Positions 15,570 through 24,136 of a stretch of 64,000 nucleotides of DNA are shown here, piece after piece (position 1 is the first letter of the stretch; each line of letters starts with the position of its first letter). The notes beneath the pieces were generated by a model. It was not told the origin of the DNA. It did not search any database and saw only the letters and a list, made by a program, of their open reading frames with translations. This DNA comes from Microbacterium invictum (GTDB taxonomy: Bacteria > Actinomycetota > Actinomycetes > Actinomycetales > Microbacteriaceae): assembly GCF_014197265.1 (NCBI RefSeq), contig NZ_JACIFH010000001.1:2728001-2792000 (forward strand). Reading direction: 5' to 3'. The position numbers and the translations under genes were made by a program.

Positions 15570-16817
15570 ATGCCGCGCATGCACCGCGTTCGGCGCGCCG
15601 TCGCCCTCGTGGGTGCCGCGGCACTTGCTCTGACGCTTGCGGCGTGCGCTCCGGATCCGACGTCGGCGGTCGAGCTGCCCGCGCAAGCCGAGGGTTCGCT
15701 TCCCGAGGACACCACCGCGCAGCTCCAGGCTGCGGTCGAGTACGCGATGGCGGCCAGTGGTTCGCCGGGAGCGATCGTCGGGGTCTGGGTCCCGTGGGCG
15801 GGAACCTGGGTGACCGGCCTCGGCACCACGAAGCCCGACGGCGCCGCCGTGGACACGAACATGACGTTCGGCGCCGGCTACGTGACGCGCGCGATGACGT
15901 GCGACGTGCTTTACGCGCTGAGCGCGGAAGGCGCGCTCGAGCTCGGCGACAGCGTCACCGAGTGGGTGCCCGGCCTGCCCGGCCTCGAGGACATCACCCT
16001 CGGCCAGCTCTGCGATTCGTCGAGCGGACTGGGCGCCTACACCGGCAAGCTGATCGACCGGCTGGTTGCGAACCCCGCGCGCTCGTGGGCGGCCAAGGAG
16101 CTCGTGGCCTACGGCATGTCCTCGCCGCTCACCGGCGATCCGGGTTCGGCCTACCGCGACTCCGACACCGGCTACGTGCTGCTCGGCCTCGCGGTCGAGC
16201 GCGCCGGCGGCGAGTCGGTGAAGGAACTCTACGAGCGCTACGTGGCCGAACCGCTCGGGCTGAAGGCGACCGGTCTGGCCGCAACGCCGGCCGGCTCGAA
16301 GCCCCTGGCCGCACTGCGTTCGAGCAACACCGAGGGCAAGCTCGACTGCTCTGCGCTGGCCGACGTCACGTCGCTGTCGGCCACACTCGGCTTCACCGCC
16401 GGCGGCGTGACGACCAACATCACCGAACTCGGGCGGTACACGCAGGCGCTCGCGACCGGCGCGCGTCCCTACGACACGGCAGAGCGCTACGCCGACCCCT
16501 ATCAGGTCACCGCGAACGACCCGTCATGGTTCACCGCCAAGGGCGGAACCTTCCAGGCCGGTTCGCTCATCGGGCACTACGGGTCCTACCCCGGCTACCT
16601 CACCGCGGCCTTCGCCGACCGTGAGACCGGGATGACCGTCGCCGTGGTCCTGAACAACTCCCGCGGATCCAGCGTGGTCGTCCGGGCGCTCGCGTGGCAG
16701 CTCGCGGCGATCGCCTCGAAGGTGCCCGGCGCCGACGGTGCGGCTCCGGAAGCAGGCCTTCCGTGGACCGCCGAGAGTCTCGTCGCCGAGATCGACGACG
16801 CCGCCATCTGCTCCTGA
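15570..16817 (+). CDS. Lipoprotein of the serine beta-lactamase/DD-peptidase fold, active site lost
   Basis: A 415-residue protein with a lipobox (LAAC, Cys26) and a class C beta-lactamase-like domain from about residue 50. The overall fold signals are strong, including the HYGSYPG motif at 336-342. The catalytic SxxK should stand in the stretch ending AGYVTRAMT; here it is Tyr104-Val-Thr-Arg107. The YxN motif is Asp197-Ser-Asp199. Nucleophile and general base are therefore absent, and it is probably a binding or sensor protein rather than a hydrolase. A TTCTAAT -10 lies near 15534-15540, and a G-rich ribosome site precedes ATG 15570. Confidence 0.82.
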   Translation: MPRMHRVRRAVALVGAAALALTLAACAPDPTSAVELPAQAEGSLPEDTTAQLQAAVEYAMAASGSPGAIVGVWVPWAGTWVTGLGTTKPDGAAVDTNMTFGAGYVTRAMTCDVLYALSAEGALELGDSVTEWVPGLPGLEDITLGQLCDSSSGLGAYTGKLIDRLVANPARSWAAKELVAYGMSSPLTGDPGSAYRDSDTGYVLLGLAVERAGGESVKELYERYVAEPLGLKATGLAATPAGSKPLAALRSSNTEGKLDCSALADVTSLSATLGFTAGGVTTNITELGRYTQALATGARPYDTAERYADPYQVTANDPSWFTAKGGTFQAGSLIGHYGSYPGYLTAAFADRETGMTVAVVLNNSRGSSVVVRALAWQLAAIASKVPGADGAAPEAGLPWTAESLVAEIDDAAICS

Positions 16818-17039
16818 GGGCTCGAGGTCTGCGGGCGCACGCCCGGCCGCACTGGCGTCTGCGCGTCCGACGAGGTCGGGGGAACCCGTTCGGTCTTCGC
16901 GTGTGACCGGGTTGAGTGGTCGCGGGATGGCCGGAGAGCCGGCGCCGCGTGGGGAGGCGATCGGCGTCACGAGGCACTGACTTCGGCGTCACGCGGTGGG
17001 AGGCGTGATGCGGAGGCCATGCAGACGACGATCCGCAGC

Positions 17040-17056
17040 CTGAGGGCGGCCCTCAG
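17040..17056 (-). terminator. Possible terminator of the surface-protein gene
   Basis: CTGAGG and CCTCAG (17040-17045 and 17051-17056) form a 6-bp stem with a GC-rich 5-base loop about 30 bases after the LPXTG gene stop. It is short and has no T-run, so it is a weak call. Between 16818 and 17039 I see no gene. Confidence 0.3.
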
Positions 17057-17087
17057 TGGCTCCTCACGCGTCGCCGCGCCCGCGTGG

Positions 17088-20000
17088 TCAAGCCCGCCGG
17101 GTCCTGCGCGACCACAGCAGCGCTCCGCCACCGAGCAGTAACAGCAGTGCGCCGATCGGGCCGGTCGTGTCGAGCGTGCCGCCCGTCCGGGGTAGGGTGC
17201 CACCCTCAGCGGGTTGCCCGCCACCCGTCGCGGCGGGGAGCCCAGTCGGATCCGTCGGAGCCACGGGGTGCACGGGGTCGACGGGGTTCTCGGGGTCGAC
17301 CGGGCCCACGGGGTCTACGGGGTTCTCGGGGTCGACCGGGCCCACGGGCGGTACCGCTGCCGCGCGTACTGAGATCGTCAAGATCTGTTCGCTGACGTCG
17401 GATGCCGCGGTCGTCACCATCGTGGGCGCCGTGACGAACATCGCGCGCATCGAGGGCGCGGGCAACGCCGGCAGGAGCGCCCGAACGGTGACTTGGTAGT
17501 CTCCGGCTGCCACGCTCCCGAGGACGATACCCGCGATGGTGGCGGTGCCGTCACCGTTGTCAGTGAAGGACAACCCCGCGGGCAGACGGCCGAGCAGAGC
17601 GTACGCCGGCAGTGGGTAGCCAGTCCCGGATACGGTGAACGCTCCGGGGACGCCGATCTCGAACGCAGCTGACGGTGCCGATGTGATGATCGGCGCCTCG
17701 ACCACAACGAGGGTGAGCGCCTGTGTCGCGTCTCCCGCTGCATTGGTCGCCCTGAGCGTCACGGTCGCGGTTTCGGCGTGTCGTGGTGTGCCGACGATGG
17801 TCGCCGTACCGTCACCGTTGTCGGTGAGGTTCAGCCCGGCGGGCAGACCGGTCGCGGTGATCACGGCATCCGGGTAGCCGGTTGTCGTCACCAGGGCGGT
17901 TCCGGGCTCGCCGAGGCGGACGCGAGCGCTCGGTGCTGACGTGAAGGCCGGGAGTTGCCGGACCGTGAGCGCGAAGTCGACGGTGGCCGTACCGGCACTG
18001 CTGCTCGCCATGACCGGCAGGATCCACTCGCCGTGCTCGGTTGCGGCACCGGTGATGGTGGCGGTGCCGTCACCGTTGTCGGTGAAAGTGAGCCCTGCCG
18101 GGACGGCGCCGCGGATCTCGAGAACCGGAACCGGGTATCCGGATGCCGCGATCTCGATCTCGCCGATGACGCCCTCGGTGAAGGGCGCAAGAGCGGCGGT
18201 CGTGATCGCCGGCCGCTCGGTGATCGTGATCGCCAGTGCCTGGGTCACCGTCGCGGACGTGTTGGCCGCCGTCAGCGTCGCAACGCGCATCCCCGATGAG
18301 ATCGGAACACCGCTTATGGTCGCGGTGCCGTCGCCGTTGTCGGTGAGGGTGAGTCCGGCCGGGAGACCGGTCGCGATGATCGCGGCATCCGGGTACCCGG
18401 TGGTGGTCACGGTGAAGGTGTCGGCTTCACCCAGCCGCAGAGTTGCGGACGGAGCCGAGGTGAATGCCGGACTGCTGGTCACCGTGATCGTCAGGGTGCC
18501 GCTCGCGTCGCCGATCCGGTTGGTCGCCGTGAGCTGCACCGTCGCGACGCCAGACGCCGTGGGCGTGCCCGAGATGGTCGCGGTGCCGTCGCCGTTGTCG
18601 GTGAGGGTGAGTCCGGCCGGGAGACCGGTCGCGATGATCGCGGCATCCGGGTACCCGGCGGTCGTCACAGTGAAGGCGCCGTTGCCGCCGCGGCTGAATG
18701 CCGCGTCGCTCGCGGATGTGAACGCCGGCAACGCAGTGGCCTCTATGGACCAGGTGTCAGAAGTGGAACCCGCTCGGTTCGTCGCCGTGATGGTGATGGT
18801 CGTGGCGCCGGTTGCGGTCAGGGTGCCGAGGACGGTGGCAGTGCCGTCGCCATTGTCGGTGAACGTCAGCCCGGGCGCGAGTCCTTCGGCTGTGAGAGCG
18901 GGTGCGGGCGAGCCGGATGCGGTGAAGGTCTGGTCGATGTCGGTGCCGACCGCGTCCTCGAGGGGCGCAGGCACGCTGAGACCTGGTCGTTCGTCGACGA
19001 TGACGGTCACGTCGTGGGTGACGAGCGATCCGAGCACCGCGGCGGTGAACGAGAGCGCGTACGTCCCCGCCGTCGTGGGCACGCCGGTGATGGTCATGGT
19101 GTCGTCGACCGCAGTGAGCGAGAGTCCGGGCACGTCACCGGTGACTCCCCACGTCAGCGCGGGATGACCGACCGCGGTGAAGGCGGCATCCGCGTCGTCG
19201 CCCTTCACGAGTGTGAGCTGCGCCGGTCCGGTGATCAGGGGTGCGACGAATGGGGTGATGACGATGCTCGCATCGGCGGCTCCCGCGTCGTTGGTGGCCG
19301 TGAGTTGCACCGTGGCGGCCATGGGGGTTCCCGTCGGTTCGGCGACGAGGGCCCACGCGCCTCCGGGCGTGCCCGTGAGTCGCACCCAGTCGGGCAATTC
19401 CGACGCGGTCACCGTCGGCTCCGGCATCCCGGTGACGTGGATCGGGATCGTCACGCTGTCGCCGACCTCCACCAGCTGCGAGCCGGCCACGGAGATGGTC
19501 GGCGCGCTCTGCACTTCGAATGTGACATCGCGTGTCGTCGTCGCCATGTCGTTTTCGGCCGTCAAGCTCAGCGAGATCGGTGCACTCGCCGCAGTGGGTG
19601 TGCCGGCGATCGCGAGACTGCCATCAGGCTGCGCCGTCGCGGTCAGCCCCGCCGGCAGCGAGCCCGCCGTGAGACTGACTGTGGGTCGCGGCCATCCCAC
19701 GGCCGTGATGACCGCTGAGAAAGCGACGTCCGTGTGCGCGACGAACGCGGCTGCGCTCGTGAATCGTGGTGATTCGGTGACGACGAGTGTGAGGTTCTGG
19801 GTGACCGGGTCGCCGAGTGCCGGTGTGAGTGTGATGTCGGAGGCGAACTCGCCACCGGCCGTGGGCGTGCCGTGGATCGTCAGGCGGTCGGCGTTCTGGG
19901 TGACCTGCAGTCCATCGGGAAGGTTCTCGGGAAGACTGACCTCGGTCTGCTCCGGTGCCTCCCACGTGACGTCGAACGACACCGGGCTGCCCGCCGCGAA

Positions 20001-21272
20001 CGTGGCACGGTCGGGACTGGTGAAGGCCACGTTCTGGACGGTCACCGGGACCGACTCTGTGGTCGAGCCCAGCGAGTTGACGGCGGTCACCTGCATGGTC
20101 GTCGCGCCGGGCGTGGTCGGTGTGCCTGTCAGGGTTCCGGCAGGCGACACCGACAGTCCCGCGGGGACTCCGGTTGCGGTGTAAGTGGCCGTGGGCGCGC
20201 CGGGGGTGCCGAGAGTGGCGGTGGCCGTAGTACCGGTGAGGAGGGTGATCGGGGTGGTCGAGATCACCGGCAGCGAACCCTGCCGCACGCTGACGGGTGC
20301 CGACGTCGCCGCGATGCTCTGCTGGTCCCACGTGTCGCGCACGGCGCCAGGGGCGACTGCCAGCTCGACGGTAGGCGTGCCGGTGATCGCGGCCGTCACG
20401 AGGTATGTCGCGCCCAAGCTGGTGATGCCGGTCAGACCACCTGTACCGGCGCCGCTCACATTCAACGCGAGGTCACCGACCGTCAGTGGATCGGTCAGGA
20501 TCGGAGGGGAGCCGCTGGACAGGAATTGCACCTGATACGTGAGCGTGGTCGTGCCGAGTGTCCAGACAGCGCCCTCGTGGGTCGGGGTCTGGAGTGTGAT
20601 GGCGGGTGTCGGCGCCGCCGGCTGCACACCGCCGGTGGGTGTCGTGCGGATCTCGTCCACCACGACGGTCGTAGAGTTCGCCTCGTCATGGCTCTTCGGG
20701 TAGCCGAAGGCCACCGTGACTCCGGTGACCCGGGTGAAGTCGACCTGGGGCTTGAAGCACGCGGTCTGAGCACTGGTGCATGCGAAGTTCAGCACGAGGT
20801 CGAACGCCCCCACGTTGCCGATACCCGTGTTGTAGACGCCCGTGTTGTTTGAGGCGTCGGTCACCGAGATGGACACGCTCACGGCGGTCTCCCACTCGGG
20901 GGCCGCGGGGCCGCGCGAGACGCTGTGGAGTCCGACCATGAACTGCGTGTTCGTGCCGTCGGAGGTCAGATCTGTGACGGGGAAGGTGTACTCGAGATTG
21001 GCCCAAGGGGCTGAGTTCCCCTCCCCGCTCAGGCCGATCGATGCCGTGCCATTCGACTGGCTGAAGGTCGGGGCAGCGGAAGTGCCGGAGTTGTAGACGG
21101 TGAACGCTCGCGACCCCAGCACGTTGCCCGCGAAGTCATCGAAGACGATCGGCGCGGCGGCGGCTGCCGGAAGCGGGACGAGCACCGCGCTCGCGGTGAC
21201 GGCGAGCACAGTGACGACGCGAGCGATTCGCGAGCGCACGGACGGGTGGGACGAGCGAGCAGGCGCAGTCAT
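17088..21272 (-). CDS. Large LPXTG-anchored surface protein with Ig-like (He_PIG) repeats
   Basis: A 1394-residue secreted, sortase-anchored wall protein. The N-terminus is a classic signal peptide (basic, hydrophobic, ending PAAAAA). Residues about 40-240 form a choice-of-anchor-like beta domain. About ten putative-Ig repeats follow, many with the phrase GLPAGLTLTDNGDGTATISG. A Pro/Asp/Val-rich wall-spanning stretch comes next. The end has LPRTG at 1360-1364, a hydrophobic helix and an Arg-rich tail. ATG 21272 begins just before the signal peptide and is better than a TTG 57 bases upstream. A role in adhesion is inferred; no sortase gene is in the window. Confidence 0.9.
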   Translation of the reverse strand: MTAPARSSHPSVRSRIARVVTVLAVTASAVLVPLPAAAAAPIVFDDFAGNVLGSRAFTVYNSGTSAAPTFSQSNGTASIGLSGEGNSAPWANLEYTFPVTDLTSDGTNTQFMVGLHSVSRGPAAPEWETAVSVSISVTDASNNTGVYNTGIGNVGAFDLVLNFACTSAQTACFKPQVDFTRVTGVTVAFGYPKSHDEANSTTVVVDEIRTTPTGGVQPAAPTPAITLQTPTHEGAVWTLGTTTLTYQVQFLSSGSPPILTDPLTVGDLALNVSGAGTGGLTGITSLGATYLVTAAITGTPTVELAVAPGAVRDTWDQQSIAATSAPVSVRQGSLPVISTTPITLLTGTTATATLGTPGAPTATYTATGVPAGLSVSPAGTLTGTPTTPGATTMQVTAVNSLGSTTESVPVTVQNVAFTSPDRATFAAGSPVSFDVTWEAPEQTEVSLPENLPDGLQVTQNADRLTIHGTPTAGGEFASDITLTPALGDPVTQNLTLVVTESPRFTSAAAFVAHTDVAFSAVITAVGWPRPTVSLTAGSLPAGLTATAQPDGSLAIAGTPTAASAPISLSLTAENDMATTTRDVTFEVQSAPTISVAGSQLVEVGDSVTIPIHVTGMPEPTVTASELPDWVRLTGTPGGAWALVAEPTGTPMAATVQLTATNDAGAADASIVITPFVAPLITGPAQLTLVKGDDADAAFTAVGHPALTWGVTGDVPGLSLTAVDDTMTITGVPTTAGTYALSFTAAVLGSLVTHDVTVIVDERPGLSVPAPLEDAVGTDIDQTFTASGSPAPALTAEGLAPGLTFTDNGDGTATVLGTLTATGATTITITATNRAGSTSDTWSIEATALPAFTSASDAAFSRGGNGAFTVTTAGYPDAAIIATGLPAGLTLTDNGDGTATISGTPTASGVATVQLTATNRIGDASGTLTITVTSSPAFTSAPSATLRLGEADTFTVTTTGYPDAAIIATGLPAGLTLTDNGDGTATISGVPISSGMRVATLTAANTSATVTQALAITITERPAITTAALAPFTEGVIGEIEIAASGYPVPVLEIRGAVPAGLTFTDNGDGTATITGAATEHGEWILPVMASSSAGTATVDFALTVRQLPAFTSAPSARVRLGEPGTALVTTTGYPDAVITATGLPAGLNLTDNGDGTATIVGTPRHAETATVTLRATNAAGDATQALTLVVVEAPIITSAPSAAFEIGVPGAFTVSGTGYPLPAYALLGRLPAGLSFTDNGDGTATIAGIVLGSVAAGDYQVTVRALLPALPAPSMRAMFVTAPTMVTTAASDVSEQILTISVRAAAVPPVGPVDPENPVDPVGPVDPENPVDPVHPVAPTDPTGLPAATGGGQPAEGGTLPRTGGTLDTTGPIGALLLLLGGGALLWSRRTRRA
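17281..17349. repeat. 36-bp tandem repeat in the wall-spanning region
   Basis: A 36-bp unit starting ACGGGGTTCTCGGGGTCGAC is repeated from 17281 and 17317, with the second copy nearly complete. It encodes the (P-V-D-P-E-N) type Pro-rich spacer before the LPXTG motif. Unequal crossing-over here would change the length of the stalk. Confidence 0.75.
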
Positions 21273-21327
21273 CGGCAGCACAATCGAGAGGGCAGGCGGA
21301 ACCTGCGAGGGGGCGTCCTCTTCAAGC

Positions 21328-21347
21328 AAATGAGAGAACTCTCATTT
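21328..21347. promoter_or_regulatory. Perfect 20-bp palindrome upstream of the surface-protein gene
   Basis: AAATGAGAGAACTCTCATTT is a 9-2-9 perfect inverted repeat 56 bases upstream of the ATG at 21272. It is AT-rich in otherwise GC-rich DNA and adjoins a TAAAT-type -10. It looks like a repressor operator. No matching regulator gene is next to it. Confidence 0.55.
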
Positions 21348-21422
21348 ACCGTAGCGGGAGTGTGGCGCCAACGGGCGCAAGAGTGCGCAGCGGTCTCGTT
21401 GGTGACCGGCGGGGGCGGTAAG

Positions 21423-21496
21423 TGGAGGGGCTGACGGGAATCGAACCCGCGCTATCTGCTTGGGAAGCAGAAGTTCTACCATTGAACTACAGCCCC
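21423..21496 (-). tRNA. tRNA-Gly (anticodon CCC)
   Basis: Read on the minus strand, the acceptor arm GGGGCTG (21496-21490) pairs with CAGCCCC. The anticodon stem TCTGC/GCAGA encloses the loop TTCCCAA, giving anticodon CCC for GGG codons. The T-arm is CGGGTTCGATTCCCG. CCA is encoded at 21425-21423. The D-arm carries the usual AGTTCAATGGTAGAAC. This gene marks the left side of the mobile region. Confidence 0.97.
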
Positions 21497-21540
21497 GAGG
21501 CCTTGAAAACACTGGGAAGTCAGGGTCTTGGCCTGGGTTA

Positions 21541-21562
21541 GTGCACACATTGGTGCACACAT
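21541..21562. repeat. Paired GTGCACACAT repeats beside the tRNA
   Basis: GTGCACACAT stands at 21541-21550 and again at 21553-21562 with TG between them. Each contains the palindrome GTGCAC. Such repeats beside a tRNA resemble the arm-type or excisionase sites of tyrosine-recombinase elements. They are the only attachment-like signal found on this side. The rest of the gap up to 21775 shows no gene. Confidence 0.45.
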
Positions 21563-21775
21563 ACCTATTCTGTTTTTTGTGCGAGCCGACGGCTCGCGCT
21601 TCCCAGCATACCGGTGAGCGCGGCGTGGTCAGGTTGTCGCACGTTGCCGGTGCGTGATCCCGATCGGCGCGAGATCCCGATAGTGGTGCGACCGGACTCG
21701 CGACGCCTCAGTTATGCGCGAGAGGGCCTATCTTGACCGGGGGCGCCCACTGGAGACGCGACCCTGGTGTACGGC

Positions 21776-22009
21776 CTAAATGGCGGTCAACCGCTCGGGA
21801 CGGGTTGGCAGCGCATCGACGAACCGCTGCAGCTCCGTGATCGAGTACAGCGGCTTCGACCCCGAGAAGTGTGGCGTGACGTCGCCGAGGCGCACGTGGT
21901 GGCGCAGACGCGACGGACTGATCCCCACGACCGCGGCAGCGGTCACGTGATCGACGGCGACGACGGTCGGCGCCGTGATGATGCTCGGTGCCGTGATGAC
22001 GTCAGTCAT
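21776..22009 (-). CDS. Small helix-turn-helix protein, excisionase-like
   Basis: A 77-residue protein with a MerR/excisionase-type helix-turn-helix (VTAAAVVGISPSRLRHHVRL) followed by a winged segment (YSITELQRFVDAL). Proteins of this size and shape act as directionality factors or small regulators in mobile elements. Its ATG overlaps the end of the gene upstream by eight bases, so the two are co-transcribed. It lies close to the repeats beside the tRNA, as an excisionase should, but no partner integrase is found. Confidence 0.6.
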   Translation of the reverse strand: MTDVITAPSIITAPTVVAVDHVTAAAVVGISPSRLRHHVRLGDVTPHFSGSKPLYSITELQRFVDALPTRPERLTAI

Positions 22010-22592
22010 CCGCCTGGCGGCCGGGCGTGTAGCTCATTCCTTTGAGGAGTCCGGCGGTGCGGGCTTTGCCGATCCAGTCCGAGGCGGTGCGGTGCGGCAC
22101 GTTGAGCTCGAGTTGGACGGTTTTGGTCGGGGGGAGTCCGGCGAGGGCAGAGGCGCCGTAGAGGATCTGGATGACTTCCATGCGCTCATTCTTCGAGCCG
22201 CGCTTGACGACTTCGGCTGCCATCCACTGCGGGATGATGCGTCCCTCAGACTGGGAGAGCTCAGCGATGGTGACCCAGGCGTGCTTGCCCTCGTTCGCGA
22301 GGTGGACTGCGATGCAGTGCGGGATCGCGATCTGCAGGATCGCCTGTGGTGCGGTGTGGCGGAGTGCGACTTCGTCGAAGCCGGGGCGGATGCCGCGGCT
22401 GACGATGGTCGTGACGATGTACCTGCTGGCGTCTGCGTCGTAGTGCGCTTCGAGCGTTGTCTCGATGCCGGTGGTGTCGTCTGTCGCGGTGGCCACGAAA
22501 CCGGGCGCGATGCGCAGGGCGGAACCGACGGGCTCGGTTGCCGCGCGCTGCGTCATCTTCTTGCCGTCGATTGTCTTCACGTCGACCTTCAC
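22002..22592 (-). CDS. Hypothetical protein of the mobile element
   Basis: A 196-residue protein with no recognised catalytic motif. The middle is a beta/alpha region rich in conserved-looking hydrophobics (VALRHTAPQAILQIAIPHCI). The C-terminal third looks like a DNA-binding helix-turn-helix (LNVPHRTASDWIGKARTAGLL). It is divergent from parA, with a 136-base spacer that holds GACTAAG repeated 12 bases apart. It could be a regulator of both directions, or a replication or partition accessory protein. I cannot name the family. Confidence 0.55.
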   Translation of the reverse strand: MKVDVKTIDGKKMTQRAATEPVGSALRIAPGFVATATDDTTGIETTLEAHYDADASRYIVTTIVSRGIRPGFDEVALRHTAPQAILQIAIPHCIAVHLANEGKHAWVTIAELSQSEGRIIPQWMAAEVVKRGSKNERMEVIQILYGASALAGLPPTKTVQLELNVPHRTASDWIGKARTAGLLKGMSYTPGRQADD

Positions 22593-22728
22593 CCCCTCAG
22601 TTTGCTATACCGCTCCTGCGAATCGCGAAATCCGATCTTGACTAAGTGTACGACTAAGGCGTCTACTTGTGTCAATCACCAATTCTGTCACGCAGATCGG
22701 AAGATCCGGACTCACGAGGGAGAAGAGC

Positions 22729-23388
22729 ATGCACACCATCGCGGTGGCCAATCAGAAGGGCGGCGTCGGCAAGACGACCGTCGCCATGCAGCTCGCGGCC
22801 TCCCTGTCCCGCCGGTTCCAAGTGCTCATGTTGGACGTCGACCCGCAGCAGTCCACGGTGTGGTGGGCCGAGAACGCCGGCGACCAGGTGCCGTTCGACT
22901 TCGCCGGCTGGCAGCGGCCCGGCATCCTGAACCGGCTCGACAAGCTCGGGGTGGACTACGACTTCGTGATCGTCGACACTCCCGGTAGCCTCGAAGACAC
23001 GCGCATTCTCGCGTCGGTGCTCGACGCCGCGGACTACGTCATCGTCCCGGTGGCGCCCGAGCCACTCGCCGTGGAACCAACGCTGCGGACCATTCACCGC
23101 CTGATCGAGCCCCGGCAGGTGCGGTACGCGGTACTGCTGAACAAGGTCGACCCGCGGGTGCCTGGTCAGATCGAACGCTGGCACGAGCTGCTCGACGTCG
23201 GAATCGGGCTGCCGCGGTTCGCGGAGCACCTGCGACTGTACAAGGCACATGCCGATGCTCCGGTGATGGGCCAGCTCGTCACCAACATGCGCGACAACCG
23301 ATCCACCACCGGGCTGATCTCCGATGTCACCCGGCTCGGGTACGAGGTCGCCGACCAGGTGACCGGCGCTGGCGCGGGGGTGTGGTGA
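22729..23388 (+). CDS. parA: ParA-family partition ATPase
   Basis: A 219-residue Walker-type ATPase. The deviant Walker A KGGVGKTT spans residues 10-17, the DVDPQQS motif A' follows, and FVIVDTPG is Walker B. It lacks an N-terminal DNA-binding extension, so it is the short ParA class. Its partner is the small protein immediately downstream. ATG 22729 is preferred to an upstream GTG at 22669 because GAGGGAGAAG precedes it and the protein then begins exactly at the first strand. It should segregate the element when excised or as a plasmid. Confidence 0.9.
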   Translation: MHTIAVANQKGGVGKTTVAMQLAASLSRRFQVLMLDVDPQQSTVWWAENAGDQVPFDFAGWQRPGILNRLDKLGVDYDFVIVDTPGSLEDTRILASVLDAADYVIVPVAPEPLAVEPTLRTIHRLIEPRQVRYAVLLNKVDPRVPGQIERWHELLDVGIGLPRFAEHLRLYKAHADAPVMGQLVTNMRDNRSTTGLISDVTRLGYEVADQVTGAGAGVW

Positions 23389-23390
23389 GG

Positions 23391-23882
23391 ATGCCGAAGG
23401 TCGACCTCGTCGGGAAACTCGACCTCGTCGGGAAACTCGCCCACGCCCGGGAACGCGTCGAAGCCGCAGAGACGGCCAGGCCGGTGTCCGAGGTGCCGCT
23501 GTATGCGACGTTGGTCCGCAAGGAAGCGCTCATCAGAGAAGAGCAACAAGCCGCCTTGACCGCGCTTGCCCGTGACCTGATGCGGCGCCGCCGGCACAAG
23601 GCCGAGCGCATCACCGAGAACACCCTCATCCGCGTCGCGATCGACCTGCTCCTCGCGCACGAGGACCGACTCCGCGGCGCGAGCGAATCCGAACTCCGGA
23701 AGTCCGTGACTCCGGGACCACCGAACTCCACAAATCCGGCACCTGCGAAGTCTCGGCCTCCGGCATCCCGGGAGTCCCGGACTTCGGCATCCGTGGAGTC
23801 CCGGACCTCGCGAGACCGGCAGATCTCGGATGCCGCAGAGGCGCCGCCCGTCACGCCTCCGACATTCGGAGTCCCGCGATGA
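23391..23882 (+). CDS. ParB-position partner protein (small centromere-binding type)
   Basis: A 163-residue basic protein just after parA (its GTG alternatives overlap the parA stop). A middle region (about 60-95: ALARDLMRRRRHKAERITENTLIRVAID) could be a ribbon-helix-helix or similar DNA-binding unit. The C-terminal 65 residues are disordered and made of Ser/Arg/Pro repeats. The N-terminus contains a DLVGKL duplication from an exact 18-bp DNA repeat (23403-23420 and 23421-23438). The call rests mainly on gene order; sequence similarity to canonical ParB is not seen. Confidence 0.5.
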   Translation: MPKVDLVGKLDLVGKLAHARERVEAAETARPVSEVPLYATLVRKEALIREEQQAALTALARDLMRRRRHKAERITENTLIRVAIDLLLAHEDRLRGASESELRKSVTPGPPNSTNPAPAKSRPPASRESRTSASVESRTSRDRQISDAAEAPPVTPPTFGVPR

Positions 23883-24136
23883 GTGCCGTGACGGTTTACA
23901 CGACCGGCCGGGGCTGTCCGCGCTGTGTGTGGACGATGCGGCGGCTCGATGAGCGCGGCATCCAGTACCTCGAGATCGACCTCTCAATCCCCACGAACGC
24001 GGCCGCCCGCGAGTACGTGACCGAAGACCTCGGCTACGCCGAAGCACCCGTTGTCGTCGTCAGCGACCAGGACCACTGGTCGGGCTTCGACCGCGATCTG
24101 ATCGACCGGATCGCCCCACCACAGGAGGAGGCATGA
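23879..24136 (+). CDS. Glutaredoxin-like (NrdH-type) thiol protein
   Basis: An 85-residue thioredoxin-fold protein with the redox motif CPRC at residues 14-17 and the cis-Pro region EAPVVVV near 57. It keeps GFDRDLIDRI at the end, as in NrdH/mycoredoxin relatives. The start ATGA overlaps the previous stop and its own end overlaps the next ATG, so it is in a tight operon with parA. Such redoxins are frequent passengers in actinobacterial conjugative elements. Its target protein is not known. Confidence 0.82.
   Translation: MSAVTVYTTGRGCPRCVWTMRRLDERGIQYLEIDLSIPTNAAAREYVTEDLGYAEAPVVVVSDQDHWSGFDRDLIDRIAPPQEEA

Noticed and set aside
17273..17349. CRISPR-like array in the surface-protein gene
   Set aside because: The repeats are directly tandem with no unique spacers and encode a Pro-rich stalk. 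No cas genes are present.
21585..21604. Hairpin GCGAGCC-GAC-GGCTCGC near the tRNA as a terminator
   Set aside because: The T-run lies before, not after, the hairpin on the plus strand, and no gene ends here on either strand.
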